Positions 8,795 through 18,800 of a stretch of 57,993 nucleotides of DNA are shown one piece after another (the first letter of the stretch is position 1; every line of letters starts with the position of its first letter). The position numbers and the translations under genes were made by a program. Source of the DNA: Saprospiraceae bacterium (lineage in GTDB: Bacteria > Bacteroidota > Bacteroidia > Chitinophagales > Saprospiraceae); contig JALVEE010000324.1 in assembly GCA_027008645.1 (NCBI GenBank), positions 1-57,993 of the forward strand, in the 5' to 3' direction. A model generated the notes under the pieces. The model ran no database searches. It saw nothing but the letters and a program-made list of their open reading frames with translations, and was not told the origin of the DNA.

Positions 8795-10182
8795 AAAAGA
8801 TTGGAATTCTTGTCATGTTTCTAATTGCTTTGATTAGTAAAGCTCAGGAAAAACCCAATATTGTTTACATCAATATTGATGATTTGGGTTGGACAGATTT
8901 AGCTTGCTATGGTAGTACCTATTACGAAACTCCAAATATTGACCGGCTCATGACTCAAGGGATAAAATTTACAGATGCTTATGCTTCTGCATCCAATTGT
9001 GCTCCAAGTAGGGCAGGCTTAATGTCGGGACAATACAGTCCGAGATATGGGATTTATACAGTAGGAACTTCAGAAAGAGGACAATCAAAAGACAGAAAAC
9101 TGATTCCTGTAAGGAATAAAACCACACTACCCGACAGTATTGTGACAGTGGCTGAAGTATTGAAAAAATCAGGTTATATTACTGCATCCATGGGAAAATG
9201 GCATATCGGAGATGATCCGCGAACTCAGGGATTTGATGTGAATGTGGGTGGAAATCATGCCGGACACCCGAAAAGGTATTTCAGTCCGTATAAAAATAAA
9301 AATATAGAAGATGGTCCGCAAGGCGAGTATTTAACAGATCGCTTGACTGATGAAGGAATAAGGTTTATCCGAAATAATAAAGACCGTCCTTTTTTTCTGT
9401 ATATGACCTACTATACTGTTCATACACCTTTGCAGGGCAAAGAATATTTGATTGAAAAGTACAAAAAAAAATCAGGCTCAAATTATCACAATCACGCAAC
9501 TTATGCCGCTATGGTTGAGGCTATGGATAGTAATGTTGGTAGATTGATCCATACACTGGAAGAATTGGGGTTGACGCAAAATACCTTGATTATCTTTACT
9601 TCAGATAACGGTGGGGTATATGCGGTTTCCAAGCAGTTTCCCTTAAAATACGGAAAAGGTTCATATTATGAAGGAGGTACACGAGTACCTCTGATTATAC
9701 GTTGGGATGGAAAAATAAAACCGAATACCATTTCTAAAACACCGGTTATCAATTTGGATTTTTATCCGACTATTTTGGAAATTACAAAAACTGTTGTAGA
9801 AAAGAATCATACACTCGATGGTGTTAGTTTGACTCCTATACTTTTTAAAGAGAAGAAAATAGAAAAACGTCCCATTTTCTGGCATTTCCCCATTTATCTC
9901 GAAGCAAGAAGAAAGGCTAAGAAGCTCTCCGGGAGGGATATACTGTTCAGAACGCGTCCCGGATCGGCAATGCGATATGGTAAATGGAAATTGCATCAGT
10001 ATTTTGAAGACGGAGCAGTTGAATTGTACAATTTGGAAAATGATATTTCTGAAACCCGAGATATCTCTAAAGATAAACCAAGAATTGCCGCTAAACTTTT
10101 GAAAATGCTTAATGCTTGGAGAAAGGAAGTTCACGCCCCTATACCTGCAAAGTTGAATCCGGAATACAGTCACCTAAAATAA
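8791..10182 (+). CDS. S1-family sulfatase, secreted (S1_16-like)
   Basis: This 463-residue exported sulfatase has a short signal peptide ending SKAQ. Metal-site block NIDDLGWTDLACYG is followed by the canonical formylglycine core Cys70-Ala-Pro-Ser-Arg74 and LMSG. Later blocks are GKWHIGDDP, YYTVHTPLQ and TSDNGG. The segment around DPRTQGFDVNVGG and GEYLTDRLTDE is typical of a widespread Bacteroidota carbohydrate-sulfatase subgroup that I recognise as S1_16-like; that subgroup call is from memory, not a search. It would desulfate a glycan exported to, or captured in, the periplasm. Its ATG lies inside the stop of the fucosidase fusion gene, so the two are translationally coupled. The next sulfatase follows after 66 bases. 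Confidence 0.92.
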   Translation: MKKIGILVMFLIALISKAQEKPNIVYINIDDLGWTDLACYGSTYYETPNIDRLMTQGIKFTDAYASASNCAPSRAGLMSGQYSPRYGIYTVGTSERGQSKDRKLIPVRNKTTLPDSIVTVAEVLKKSGYITASMGKWHIGDDPRTQGFDVNVGGNHAGHPKRYFSPYKNKNIEDGPQGEYLTDRLTDEGIRFIRNNKDRPFFLYMTYYTVHTPLQGKEYLIEKYKKKSGSNYHNHATYAAMVEAMDSNVGRLIHTLEELGLTQNTLIIFTSDNGGVYAVSKQFPLKYGKGSYYEGGTRVPLIIRWDGKIKPNTISKTPVINLDFYPTILEITKTVVEKNHTLDGVSLTPILFKEKKIEKRPIFWHFPIYLEARRKAKKLSGRDILFRTRPGSAMRYGKWKLHQYFEDGAVELYNLENDISETRDISKDKPRIAAKLLKMLNAWRKEVHAPIPAKLNPEYSHLK

Positions 10183-10248
10183 AACAAAAATAATGTATAA
10201 AAATATAAAAACCACAGATTTCAAATAATCATAAAAAACAATATTCAA

Positions 10249-11811
10249 ATGAAAAAAATTATAACTTTACTGACGTTTTTATCAATGGTTACTTTAGCAT
10301 GCAAAACCTCAAAAAAAACCACCCAAAATAAGAGTTCAAAACCAAATATCATCTATATCTTAGCAGATGACTTGGGCTATGGAGAGCTTGGTGTTTACGG
10401 TCAGAAAAAAATTGAAACACCAAATATAGACGCTTTGGCTTCAAATGGAATGTTGTTTACACAGCATTATTCCGGTGCTCCCGTTTGCGCACCTGCAAGA
10501 TATATGCTTTTGACAGGCAAACATGCCGGACATGCATTCATAAGAGGAAATCACGAATGGGGAGAAAGAGGAGATGTTTGGAATTATGCGAAAGCGGTTT
10601 ATGATCCTAATTTGGAAGGTCAGTACCCTATACCTCAAAATACCTACACTATTGGCAAACTTCTTCAAAATGCCGGATATAAGACGGCTTTGGTCGGCAA
10701 ATGGGGACTTGGAGGACCATTATCTGATGGAATACCCACAAAAAACGGATTCGACTTCTTTTATGGTTATAATTGTCAACGTCAAGCACATCAATTGTAC
10801 CCTAAATTTCTATGGAAAAATGAAAAAAAAGTTTGGTTGGATAATGAAGTTATAGCACCGGGGACTCCTTTGGATAAAGGAGCAGATCCTTATGATCTTA
10901 AGAGTTATGCCAAATATCAGCAAAAACAATATGCACCTGAGTTGATGCAAGAAGAAGTACTGAATTTTATTACGGACAATAAAGATCGTCCGTTTTTTAT
11001 GTATTACGCATCTCCTTTGCCGCATTTGCCTTTGCAGGTGCCTCAGAAGTATGTCGATAAGTACGTAAAGAAATTTGGCGATGAAAAACCTTATACAGGA
11101 AAAGCTTATTTTTCCAATAGGTATCCACACGCTGCCTATGCTGCTATGATTAGTTATTTGGATATGCAAGTAGGTGAAATTGTGGCCAAGCTAAAAGAAT
11201 TAGGAATATATGACAATACTTTGATAATTTTTACAAGTGACAACGGACCAACATACACAGGAGGAGTAGATGCTAAATTTTTTAATAGCGCAGGACCTTT
11301 TAGGGATACTTATGGATATACCAAAGGTTTTACCTACGAAGGTGGTATCCGTGTCCCAATGATTGCCACCTGGGCAGGAAATATAAAGCCGGGAACGAAA
11401 ACAGATTTAATTTCTGCCTTTTATGATGTTCTACCTACCATGGCTGAATTGTCAAATCAAAAACTTTCTAAAGATACCGATGGGCTCAGCTATTTACCGA
11501 CCCTATTGGGAACACCAAACCAACAACAAAAACACGACTTTTTGTACTGGGAGTTTCCAAGTTATACCGGTCAACAAGCGGTTAGAATGGGTGATTGGAA
11601 AGGAATACGAAAAGATTTATTTAAAGGTAATACAAAAATTGAATTGTACAATTTAAAAAAGGATATATCTGAACTACGGAATATAGCCTATAAACATCCG
11701 GATGTAGTTGCTCAAATAAAGGCAATAATGAATAGAGAGCATGTACAGGCTAAAATAAATCGATTTAGAATTGAGGCGTTGGGCGATATAAAGGATAAAG
11801 AAAATAAATAA
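10249..11811 (+). CDS. S1-family sulfatase, lipoprotein
   Basis: This is a 520-residue sulfatase with a lipoprotein signal (Cys18, ending MVTLAC). The metal block is LADDLGYGELGVYG. The formylglycine core reads Cys80-Ala-Pro-Ala-Arg84, followed by LLTGKHAGHAFIRGN. GKWGLGG, SPLPHLPLQVP and TSDNGP complete the S1 active-site set. Ser is replaced by Ala at the fourth core position, which lies within the accepted C-x-P/A-x-R range. It is clearly different from the two other sulfatases in the locus, both in core and in length (a longer region after GKWGLGG), so the three probably act on different sulfate positions or sugars. It is followed almost immediately by the GH27-like/GH3 fusion gene. Confidence 0.92.
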   Translation: MKKIITLLTFLSMVTLACKTSKKTTQNKSSKPNIIYILADDLGYGELGVYGQKKIETPNIDALASNGMLFTQHYSGAPVCAPARYMLLTGKHAGHAFIRGNHEWGERGDVWNYAKAVYDPNLEGQYPIPQNTYTIGKLLQNAGYKTALVGKWGLGGPLSDGIPTKNGFDFFYGYNCQRQAHQLYPKFLWKNEKKVWLDNEVIAPGTPLDKGADPYDLKSYAKYQQKQYAPELMQEEVLNFITDNKDRPFFMYYASPLPHLPLQVPQKYVDKYVKKFGDEKPYTGKAYFSNRYPHAAYAAMISYLDMQVGEIVAKLKELGIYDNTLIIFTSDNGPTYTGGVDAKFFNSAGPFRDTYGYTKGFTYEGGIRVPMIATWAGNIKPGTKTDLISAFYDVLPTMAELSNQKLSKDTDGLSYLPTLLGTPNQQQKHDFLYWEFPSYTGQQAVRMGDWKGIRKDLFKGNTKIELYNLKKDISELRNIAYKHPDVVAQIKAIMNREHVQAKINRFRIEALGDIKDKENK

Positions 11812-11822
11812 TTTTGAAGATA

Positions 11823-14800
11823 ATGCTACATAGAGTTTTTAAAGCGTATTTCATTTTTTCGCGCAGCTGGTTGGGTTCTCCTTTAGGAATTAGAGGCAAA
11901 GTGTGGAACAAGCTAAAAAATAAATTGTGCCCGGTTTTTCTAATTTATTTCTTTCTAATTTTTTCTTCCGGTTGTGCTGCCCAAAAAGAAATTCATAATT
12001 TAGTGCCAACAACTATTGGTGAAGCTCCTAATTATTGGTGTACTTGGTATTGGCAAAATTACTTAATTCACAAGGGGCAAGCTGTAATAAATCCGGATGC
12101 AGCCACTATATATACCAATAAAGCTGCGAGAGAAAGCATGAACGAAGAAAATATTTTCGGAAAACAAGGTATGGCTGTAGTAATGCTACCAAAAACTCGA
12201 AGTGACTATTATTTTGTAATCGATCACGGATGGCAGGATAAGAGTATTTCTGAAAATACCTTTTTTACGCTGTTAATGGATACACTCGATTTTCCGCGCT
12301 ATGCTCGATTAGCGCCAAAGGATAGAATAAAGCAAATGAATGAAGATATCAAAGCTTTAGGTTGGAAAGGCTTAGGTTTGTGGACAAGAGGAAATCCTAC
12401 GGAAGCGGAGATTAAAAAATTTGTTGAATGGAGTAGATATGCAGGTGTAGAGTATTGGAAAGTTGATGGAGGAGACACAAATCATTTTTTTGCATCAAAA
12501 ATAAAAAAAGAAATATACCCCAAACTTACATTAGAACAAATTACAGGATGCCCTCCGTTAAATCTTAAATGGAATATACCCGGATTGTCAATATATCCCT
12601 CGATTTATAACAGAGAGGAAGCTATTTTACTGAAACAAAAAGATGCCTCAAATACAGCTTTAAATAAAGTTGAACAGTCATTGAATATCATTAAAAATAC
12701 TGATGTTTTTAGAACTTATGATGCAGCTCCCCTATTAGTGACTACTACAACCTTGCAACGTGTAAATGACCTATTGAAAGAAACCTGTGGTAATAATGAA
12801 TACAAAGCCTATCTGAATATTCAAGATGATTGCAATGTCGCTGCAGCATTGGGTTTGCTTGTAGCGGTAAAACGGCACCCTATGAAAACACCTCGAAATT
12901 ACAAAGGAAAGGACTTTCATTTGCAAATATCGGGTGATCGTCATGTTGATAAACGTTTAAACGAAATGGATAGATTAGCAATGTGGCAACGGATAGCTCC
13001 TCCGATGCCGGCAGGTTATGGTGCTTACTTTGCATCAAAACATACTCTTATAGATAGTATTGTTTTTGATGTAAGCGATACTTGGTATAAACCCACGCAC
13101 GGTAAGATGGTTAGGCAAAGTGCACCGGCTATCATGAGTAGAAATATTGCATTACCTGAAGTTAAATTCAAAGATTTGGCACCTTACGTCATGGCTTCAA
13201 AATTTCCCAATGGCGCTGTGGCTATTGCAACTGAAGGACGGGTAATGCCGGATAACAGTTGGATTCATCCTAAAGCAGAAATACTATTAAAGGAAGTCGA
13301 AATAGGAAAGCCCATAGGTATTTTTGGTTATTACAAATCTTTGACATTGGAATTTGCAGAGCCTTTACCTAAGCAGATTAAGGTTTATGGTCAGGATTTA
13401 CTATCAAAAAAAGCAATTGATATAACAAGTAAGATTGATTTAGAAAAAAATAAAATTATTATACAGGGAGATTTGATTGAAGAGATAGGCACTATGTATA
13501 ATGATTCCGAAGATATTTCTGTTCCAGGAATGGTGATAAAAACAAATCAATCGAGGTCAATATATCACAAAGATTGGATAGATTTTAATAAAAACAATAA
13601 AAAAGATATTTATGAAAATCGCAACGAATCAATCTCAAGGCGAATAGAGGATTTGTTGTCTCAGATGACCATTGAGGAAAAAACCGCCCAGATGGCTACA
13701 CTATACGGTTACGGGAGGGTATTGAAAGATCAATTACCAACACCCCAATGGAAAAATGAAGTGTGGAAAGACGGATTGGCCAACATCGATGAGCATTGTA
13801 ATGGAGTTGTCGAGTCCGACTATATGTATCCATATGAAAAACATGTTTTTGCTCTAAATGCTGTACAAAAGTTTTTCGTTGAGCAGACGCGTTTAGGTAT
13901 TCCGGTAGAATTTACCAACGAAGGGATAAGGGGTTTAAATCACGCCAAAGCAACCTGTTTTCCTGCCCAAATCGGTATTGGAAGCACTTGGGATAAAAAA
14001 TTAGTAAGAAAAATAGGCAATATAACGGGTAAAGAAGCCAAAGCCATGTCTTATCATAATGTTTATTCCCCGATTTTGGATGTTGCCAGAGATCAACGCT
14101 GGGGAAGAATAGTAGAAACCTATGGTGAAGATCCGTTTTTGGTCGCAGAATTGGGTTTGCAACAAATCAAAGGAATCCAAGAGCAAGGAATTACCAGTAC
14201 CGTAAAGCATTTTGCGGTGTATTCTGCTCCAAAAGGGGGACGGGATGGCTGGGTGCGCACGGATCCGCATATAGCTCAGAGGGAGATGCACACGATTTAT
14301 TTATATCCGTTCAATCGTGCTTTTATGGAAGCTAAGGCGATGGGGGTAATGAGTGCTTATAATGATTATGATGGCATACCCGTCACGGGAAGTTCTTATT
14401 TTTTGACCGACTTGCTGCGCAGAACGTATGGCTTTAAGGGCTATGTGACTTCGGACTCTGACGCTGTGATAAATATATGGAATAAACATCACGTGGCAAG
14501 GGATTATAAAGATGCAGTAAGACAGGCTGTATTGGCGGGTTTAAATGTCAGAACGACATTCAATTCTCCGGAAAATTTTCTAACCCCCTTGCGGGAATTG
14601 GTCACCGATGGTGATATACCAATGGATGTCATCGATGATAGAGTTAGAGATGTGTTACGCGTAAAGTTCATGGAGGGCTTGTTTGATCGACCATTTCATA
14701 ATGAAAAAAACATCACGGAACACATAAATACACCGTCCCATAATAAGGTAGCCTTGCAAGCATCAAGAGCATCGATGGTCTTGTTGAAAAACGAGTCAGG

Positions 14801-15872
14801 CATGTTGCCTCTAAATCCGGATAAGTACAAAAATATTTTAGTGTGTGGCCCGTTGGCTAAAAACGAAAAAACATCAATGAGCCGATATGGACCGAATCAT
14901 ATCGATGTGATTTCAGGCTTTGAAGGTATCTTGAATTATGTCAAAAATAAAGCACAACTTAGTTATGCCCAAGGATGTCTGGTATATGATAAAAATACTT
15001 GGCCTGAATCGGAATTATACCCGGTACAGATAGGGCTGGCGGAAAAAAAGCTAATCGATGAAGCGGTTGAAAAAGCCCGGCGTTCAGATGTCATTATTGT
15101 TTTCTTAGGAGAGGATGAAACCATTGTCGGTGAAAATAATTCGAGAAGCAGTCTGAATCTTCCCGGTAATCAACGAAAATTATTAATGGAGCTGCACAAA
15201 ACCGGAAAACCCATTGTTTTGGTGCTCATCAATGGACGACCCTTATCTGTCAATTGGGCAGATGCTCATATACCTGCAATTGTTGAGGCTTGGTTTCCCG
15301 GACAACACGGAGGTACGGCTATTGCCGATGTATTGTTCGGCAACTATAATCCGGGTGGAAAAATGCCGGTGACAACCCCGAAAACCGTCGGGCAAATTCC
15401 ATTTAATTTTCCTTTTAAACCGTTTTCGCAAGCAGGGCAGGGGAAAGAAGGTAAACAGGGAATAACACGGGTAGCAAGCGCCTTATACCCCTTTGGGTAT
15501 GGTCTTAGCTATACGAAATTCACCTATTCAAACCTGAAAATAAATCAGGTAAAGGATGATACCAATCCCGGATTCAACATCAGTTTTATAATTAGGAATA
15601 CAGGGGCATATGACGGTGATGAAGTGGTGCAATTATACGTAAATGACGAGGTCAGTAGTGTTACCCAATATGAAAAATTATTACGAGGATTTGAAAGGAT
15701 TCATTTGACAATAGGTGAAGAAAAGCACATTGATTTTTTTATTGCCAAAAAGGATTTACAACTATTGGACAGGGATATGAAATGGAGAACAGAACCGGGA
15801 AAATTTAATGTGTTTATCGGAAGCTCTTCTGAAGATATCCGCCTGAAAGGAAGTTTTAATATTGATGAGTGA
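11823..15872 (+). CDS. GH27-like (clan GH-D) domain fused to GH3 beta-glycosidase, lipoprotein
   Basis: The ATG at 11823 gives 1349 residues. A GTG at 11901 gives a much better lipoprotein signal (lipidated Cys in FSSGCAAQ about 25 residues in) and may be the true start; a TTG at 11814 is also in frame. The N-terminal 550 or so residues look like an alpha-galactosidase-type barrel, with YWKVDGGD placing an Asp (nt 12465-12467) at the end of a strand as in clan GH-D nucleophile motifs, then a beta-sandwich. From nt about 13560 a complete GH3 enzyme follows: DWIDFNKNNKKDIYEN, RIEDLLSQMTIEEK, nucleophile motif VTSDSDAV (Asp encoded at 14454-14456), LLKNESGMLPL and a C-terminal FnIII-like domain. 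There is no stop or frameshift at the junction. The pair could remove alpha- and beta-linked residues in succession. The GH27-like call is weaker than the GH3 call. Confidence 0.85.
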   Translation: MLHRVFKAYFIFSRSWLGSPLGIRGKVWNKLKNKLCPVFLIYFFLIFSSGCAAQKEIHNLVPTTIGEAPNYWCTWYWQNYLIHKGQAVINPDAATIYTNKAARESMNEENIFGKQGMAVVMLPKTRSDYYFVIDHGWQDKSISENTFFTLLMDTLDFPRYARLAPKDRIKQMNEDIKALGWKGLGLWTRGNPTEAEIKKFVEWSRYAGVEYWKVDGGDTNHFFASKIKKEIYPKLTLEQITGCPPLNLKWNIPGLSIYPSIYNREEAILLKQKDASNTALNKVEQSLNIIKNTDVFRTYDAAPLLVTTTTLQRVNDLLKETCGNNEYKAYLNIQDDCNVAAALGLLVAVKRHPMKTPRNYKGKDFHLQISGDRHVDKRLNEMDRLAMWQRIAPPMPAGYGAYFASKHTLIDSIVFDVSDTWYKPTHGKMVRQSAPAIMSRNIALPEVKFKDLAPYVMASKFPNGAVAIATEGRVMPDNSWIHPKAEILLKEVEIGKPIGIFGYYKSLTLEFAEPLPKQIKVYGQDLLSKKAIDITSKIDLEKNKIIIQGDLIEEIGTMYNDSEDISVPGMVIKTNQSRSIYHKDWIDFNKNNKKDIYENRNESISRRIEDLLSQMTIEEKTAQMATLYGYGRVLKDQLPTPQWKNEVWKDGLANIDEHCNGVVESDYMYPYEKHVFALNAVQKFFVEQTRLGIPVEFTNEGIRGLNHAKATCFPAQIGIGSTWDKKLVRKIGNITGKEAKAMSYHNVYSPILDVARDQRWGRIVETYGEDPFLVAELGLQQIKGIQEQGITSTVKHFAVYSAPKGGRDGWVRTDPHIAQREMHTIYLYPFNRAFMEAKAMGVMSAYNDYDGIPVTGSSYFLTDLLRRTYGFKGYVTSDSDAVINIWNKHHVARDYKDAVRQAVLAGLNVRTTFNSPENFLTPLRELVTDGDIPMDVIDDRVRDVLRVKFMEGLFDRPFHNEKNITEHINTPSHNKVALQASRASMVLLKNESGMLPLNPDKYKNILVCGPLAKNEKTSMSRYGPNHIDVISGFEGILNYVKNKAQLSYAQGCLVYDKNTWPESELYPVQIGLAEKKLIDEAVEKARRSDVIIVFLGEDETIVGENNSRSSLNLPGNQRKLLMELHKTGKPIVLVLINGRPLSVNWADAHIPAIVEAWFPGQHGGTAIADVLFGNYNPGGKMPVTTPKTVGQIPFNFPFKPFSQAGQGKEGKQGITRVASALYPFGYGLSYTKFTYSNLKINQVKDDTNPGFNISFIIRNTGAYDGDEVVQLYVNDEVSSVTQYEKLLRGFERIHLTIGEEKHIDFFIAKKDLQLLDRDMKWRTEPGKFNVFIGSSSEDIRLKGSFNIDE

Positions 15873-15895
15873 AATGGTTAAAGTTTAAATATCAT

Positions 15896-18800
15896 CTATT
15901 TTTTTACCAGCACTATTTTTGATATCATTAGATTACCTCCTTTTGTGGCTTTTGTTTTTAAGACTAACTTGCCGTCGTTGCTATCTTCTCGCATAACGTG
16001 AAATTGTACCCATTTTCCTGAATTTCCTGTGTGATTATTTAATAAAACTTTACGACCTTCAAAAACAAGAAAACCTTCACGTTGCTGTTTATTCCAGTCG
16101 TTGAATTGCACATAAAATGTTCCTAAGATTCCTTGGGGCACCTCAATTTCTATTGTCATATTTTTTCCGGTCCATGCAGAAACAATATCATCTTTCCACG
16201 TACCGTCAACAACAACTTTGTACTTGACCTTACCGGAGGATTTAAGCAGTTCGTCCACCTCAGGTTTCCAAGATATACTTTTATTAAGCTCTTTTAGATT
16301 AGCAGCAGCGTCAACTTCAAGCAATACGTTTTTAAAACCATTTGATGAACTGATAATATGTGCTTGTGGTATCTTATGAAAGAGTTTTGACAAGAAATCT
16401 TTTTTTACGGAAAATTTTGGATTGAAATCCTTTGATTTTATATAACGCAATAAGCTGTATTTGAGTTGTCTTGCTGCAGGTAATGTATCTTTATTCAAGT
16501 CGTATCCACAGACCAATAATTTTCCTTTTCCAACACTGAATTCAAATATTGTTCCTTCTTTATTATTGCGATGAAAATCGTCAACTACTTGTGCGATAGG
16601 CTTATAACTCTTTGGCAACTCATTTAAAATAAACCCTTTGGTATTTTGTCTTAAACTTTCCCATTGCCAATCACTGTGATAGGAGGTCGGAAAATAATTA
16701 AATGCAGGGTGATCTTTCTTAAATAAAGTACCTATACTTGTTTTTCCTTGTCCCGGAAAAAATGTTAAAGACCAGTACAAAGGGTAAAAATCAACCGAAA
16801 CGCTGGTACTATCATCACCCAGATGATGAGCAAGTAATAAAACCTTTGCGCCATTTTCCAATTTATTGAGAATATCAGGGTTTAAATCTTCGGATATTAA
16901 TACATCTTCAGTGTTAATACCAGGTGTTTTTCGAGGGAACACCCAGATTTTCCAACTGTTTTTGAATGGTGTGTCTTCGAGTTTTGCATTAATTTGTAAT
17001 TCCGTTGCTTTTGCTATATTAGATAAGGGAAAAGAAAAATTTCCTATATCAATCAACGAACCTGGAGCAATGTTTTTAACAATATATTTTTTATCAAAAA
17101 CAAGCTCTCCTTTGGGATTTTTTACAGTTAAATATAGATTTGCTTCATTGATTATTTTATTGTCAAAATGGGAAAGTTGTATTTTCCCTTTCAGAGTTTC
17201 ATCATTTTCCCATACAAACTTTTTTACTCTCAATAAAGGAACGGTTACATTAAAATGCTGCCTGAATTTTTCAGAAGAGGTTATTTTTTTACTATCCCAA
17301 AAAGCATCAAGCCAGCCCACTAAGGCTTCTCCTTGACCTTGATAATCTTGCATACTTAGCAATTGCACACCTGCACAACTCTTTGTTCTTAAAAATGATT
17401 CTGTCTCGTATTTATACAAGAGCTGATTCAAAGCACCGGAAGCTCTTCTAAAATCTTCATCTTGGTCATCAATACCGTTTTTTTGGGCCATTTTTTGAAA
17501 TTCTTCAAAATTTCTCGCTTTTAAAACTCCTTTATATTTTTTGGTTTCTTCCCATACCGGATACACAGGCCATTGACCTATTTCATGGGCTATAACTGGG
17601 ATATCCATTTGTCTGTACACTTTTTCAAAATCCCAATCGGTTTTGGCTCCATTGAGTCCACGAGCTCTTTTCCCCTTGATATAGTGTGTCACATAATAAT
17701 CATCAGTGGGCATAACTAATCTTGCAGTAGATGCAGAATACAATCTTCTTGGATCTTTTTGTTTTAAATCACTAATCCAATTTGACATAATATCAAAATC
17801 TGCATTTCCCAATTCGTTTCCAATGCAAAACATTGTAAAAGACGGGTTGTTTCCATATGTATCAACAACTCTATTCATTTCCATTATCACAAACCGGTCT
17901 CTTACAGGATCTTTTCCCAAACCCTTTGGATGTCCTTTAGTATCCATTTCCGGGCGACCTTTGGCTTTCATGTCTATACTCATCCACCAATCAATCCATA
18001 TTGACGCCTCAGCATGTATGTATATGCCAATTCTATTTGCAGCTTTAAAAGCAGCTTCGGGTGGAGTCCATGAATGAAAGCGAACGTGATTAAGCCCATA
18101 ATCCTTATAAATCCTAAAAATCCGTTCCCAATCTTTAACAGAAGTGGAGGGATAACCCGTTAAAGGAAAATGAACACAATCTAAATTTCCTCTTAAGAAA
18201 ACTGGTTTATTATTGATTAAAATATGATGTTTATCATGAGATATTTTTACAAAGCCAAATTCGACTTCTAAGCTGTCCTTGTATTTATTAGTTATTAAAG
18301 AGGCTTCAAGTACATAAACATTAGGATTAAATTCACTCCATTTTTTAAGTGTACCACCAAGAGTTAGGACTATATTCTTCTTATTAGTACCTTTTTTGAA
18401 TTTTTCATTAGCAGAAAAAGTTTTGACGATATTTCCTGTTTTTAATTCTCGTATTTTAAATTTTATAATACCTTTTTGATTTCTATTGGAGATTAATGTG
18501 ATGTCAATTTTGAGCAAATCCCTATCAACGTCGGGATAAGTTTGAATTGAACTAAAATGTGTTTTATCCTTAATTTGTAGTTCTATTTTACCAACTATTC
18601 CATTCCAAATACTTTGAGTGTAATCACTATATGCATGCCCTTTATCTCCGATATTATGAATCATGTCATTGTTGATTTTGACCGTCAGAACATGTTTGCC
18701 CGGTTTTAAAATACCTAAAGGATGTATGTGCGGTGTTCCCAAAGCATCTTGTTTGTTTATTTCTCTTCCGTCAATATATGCGGTAGATTCCCACAAAACA

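Noticed and set aside
11866-11905. Possible small intergenic repeat inside the start of the GH27-like/GH3 gene
   Set aside because: GGTTGGGTTCTCCTTTAG looks like a degenerate form of a known repeat type, but it cannot be aligned convincingly with the element at 50881.
17706-18077. Long plus-strand frames inside the GH2 gene
   Set aside because: They are antisense to a well-supported GH2 coding region and show no motif of their own.
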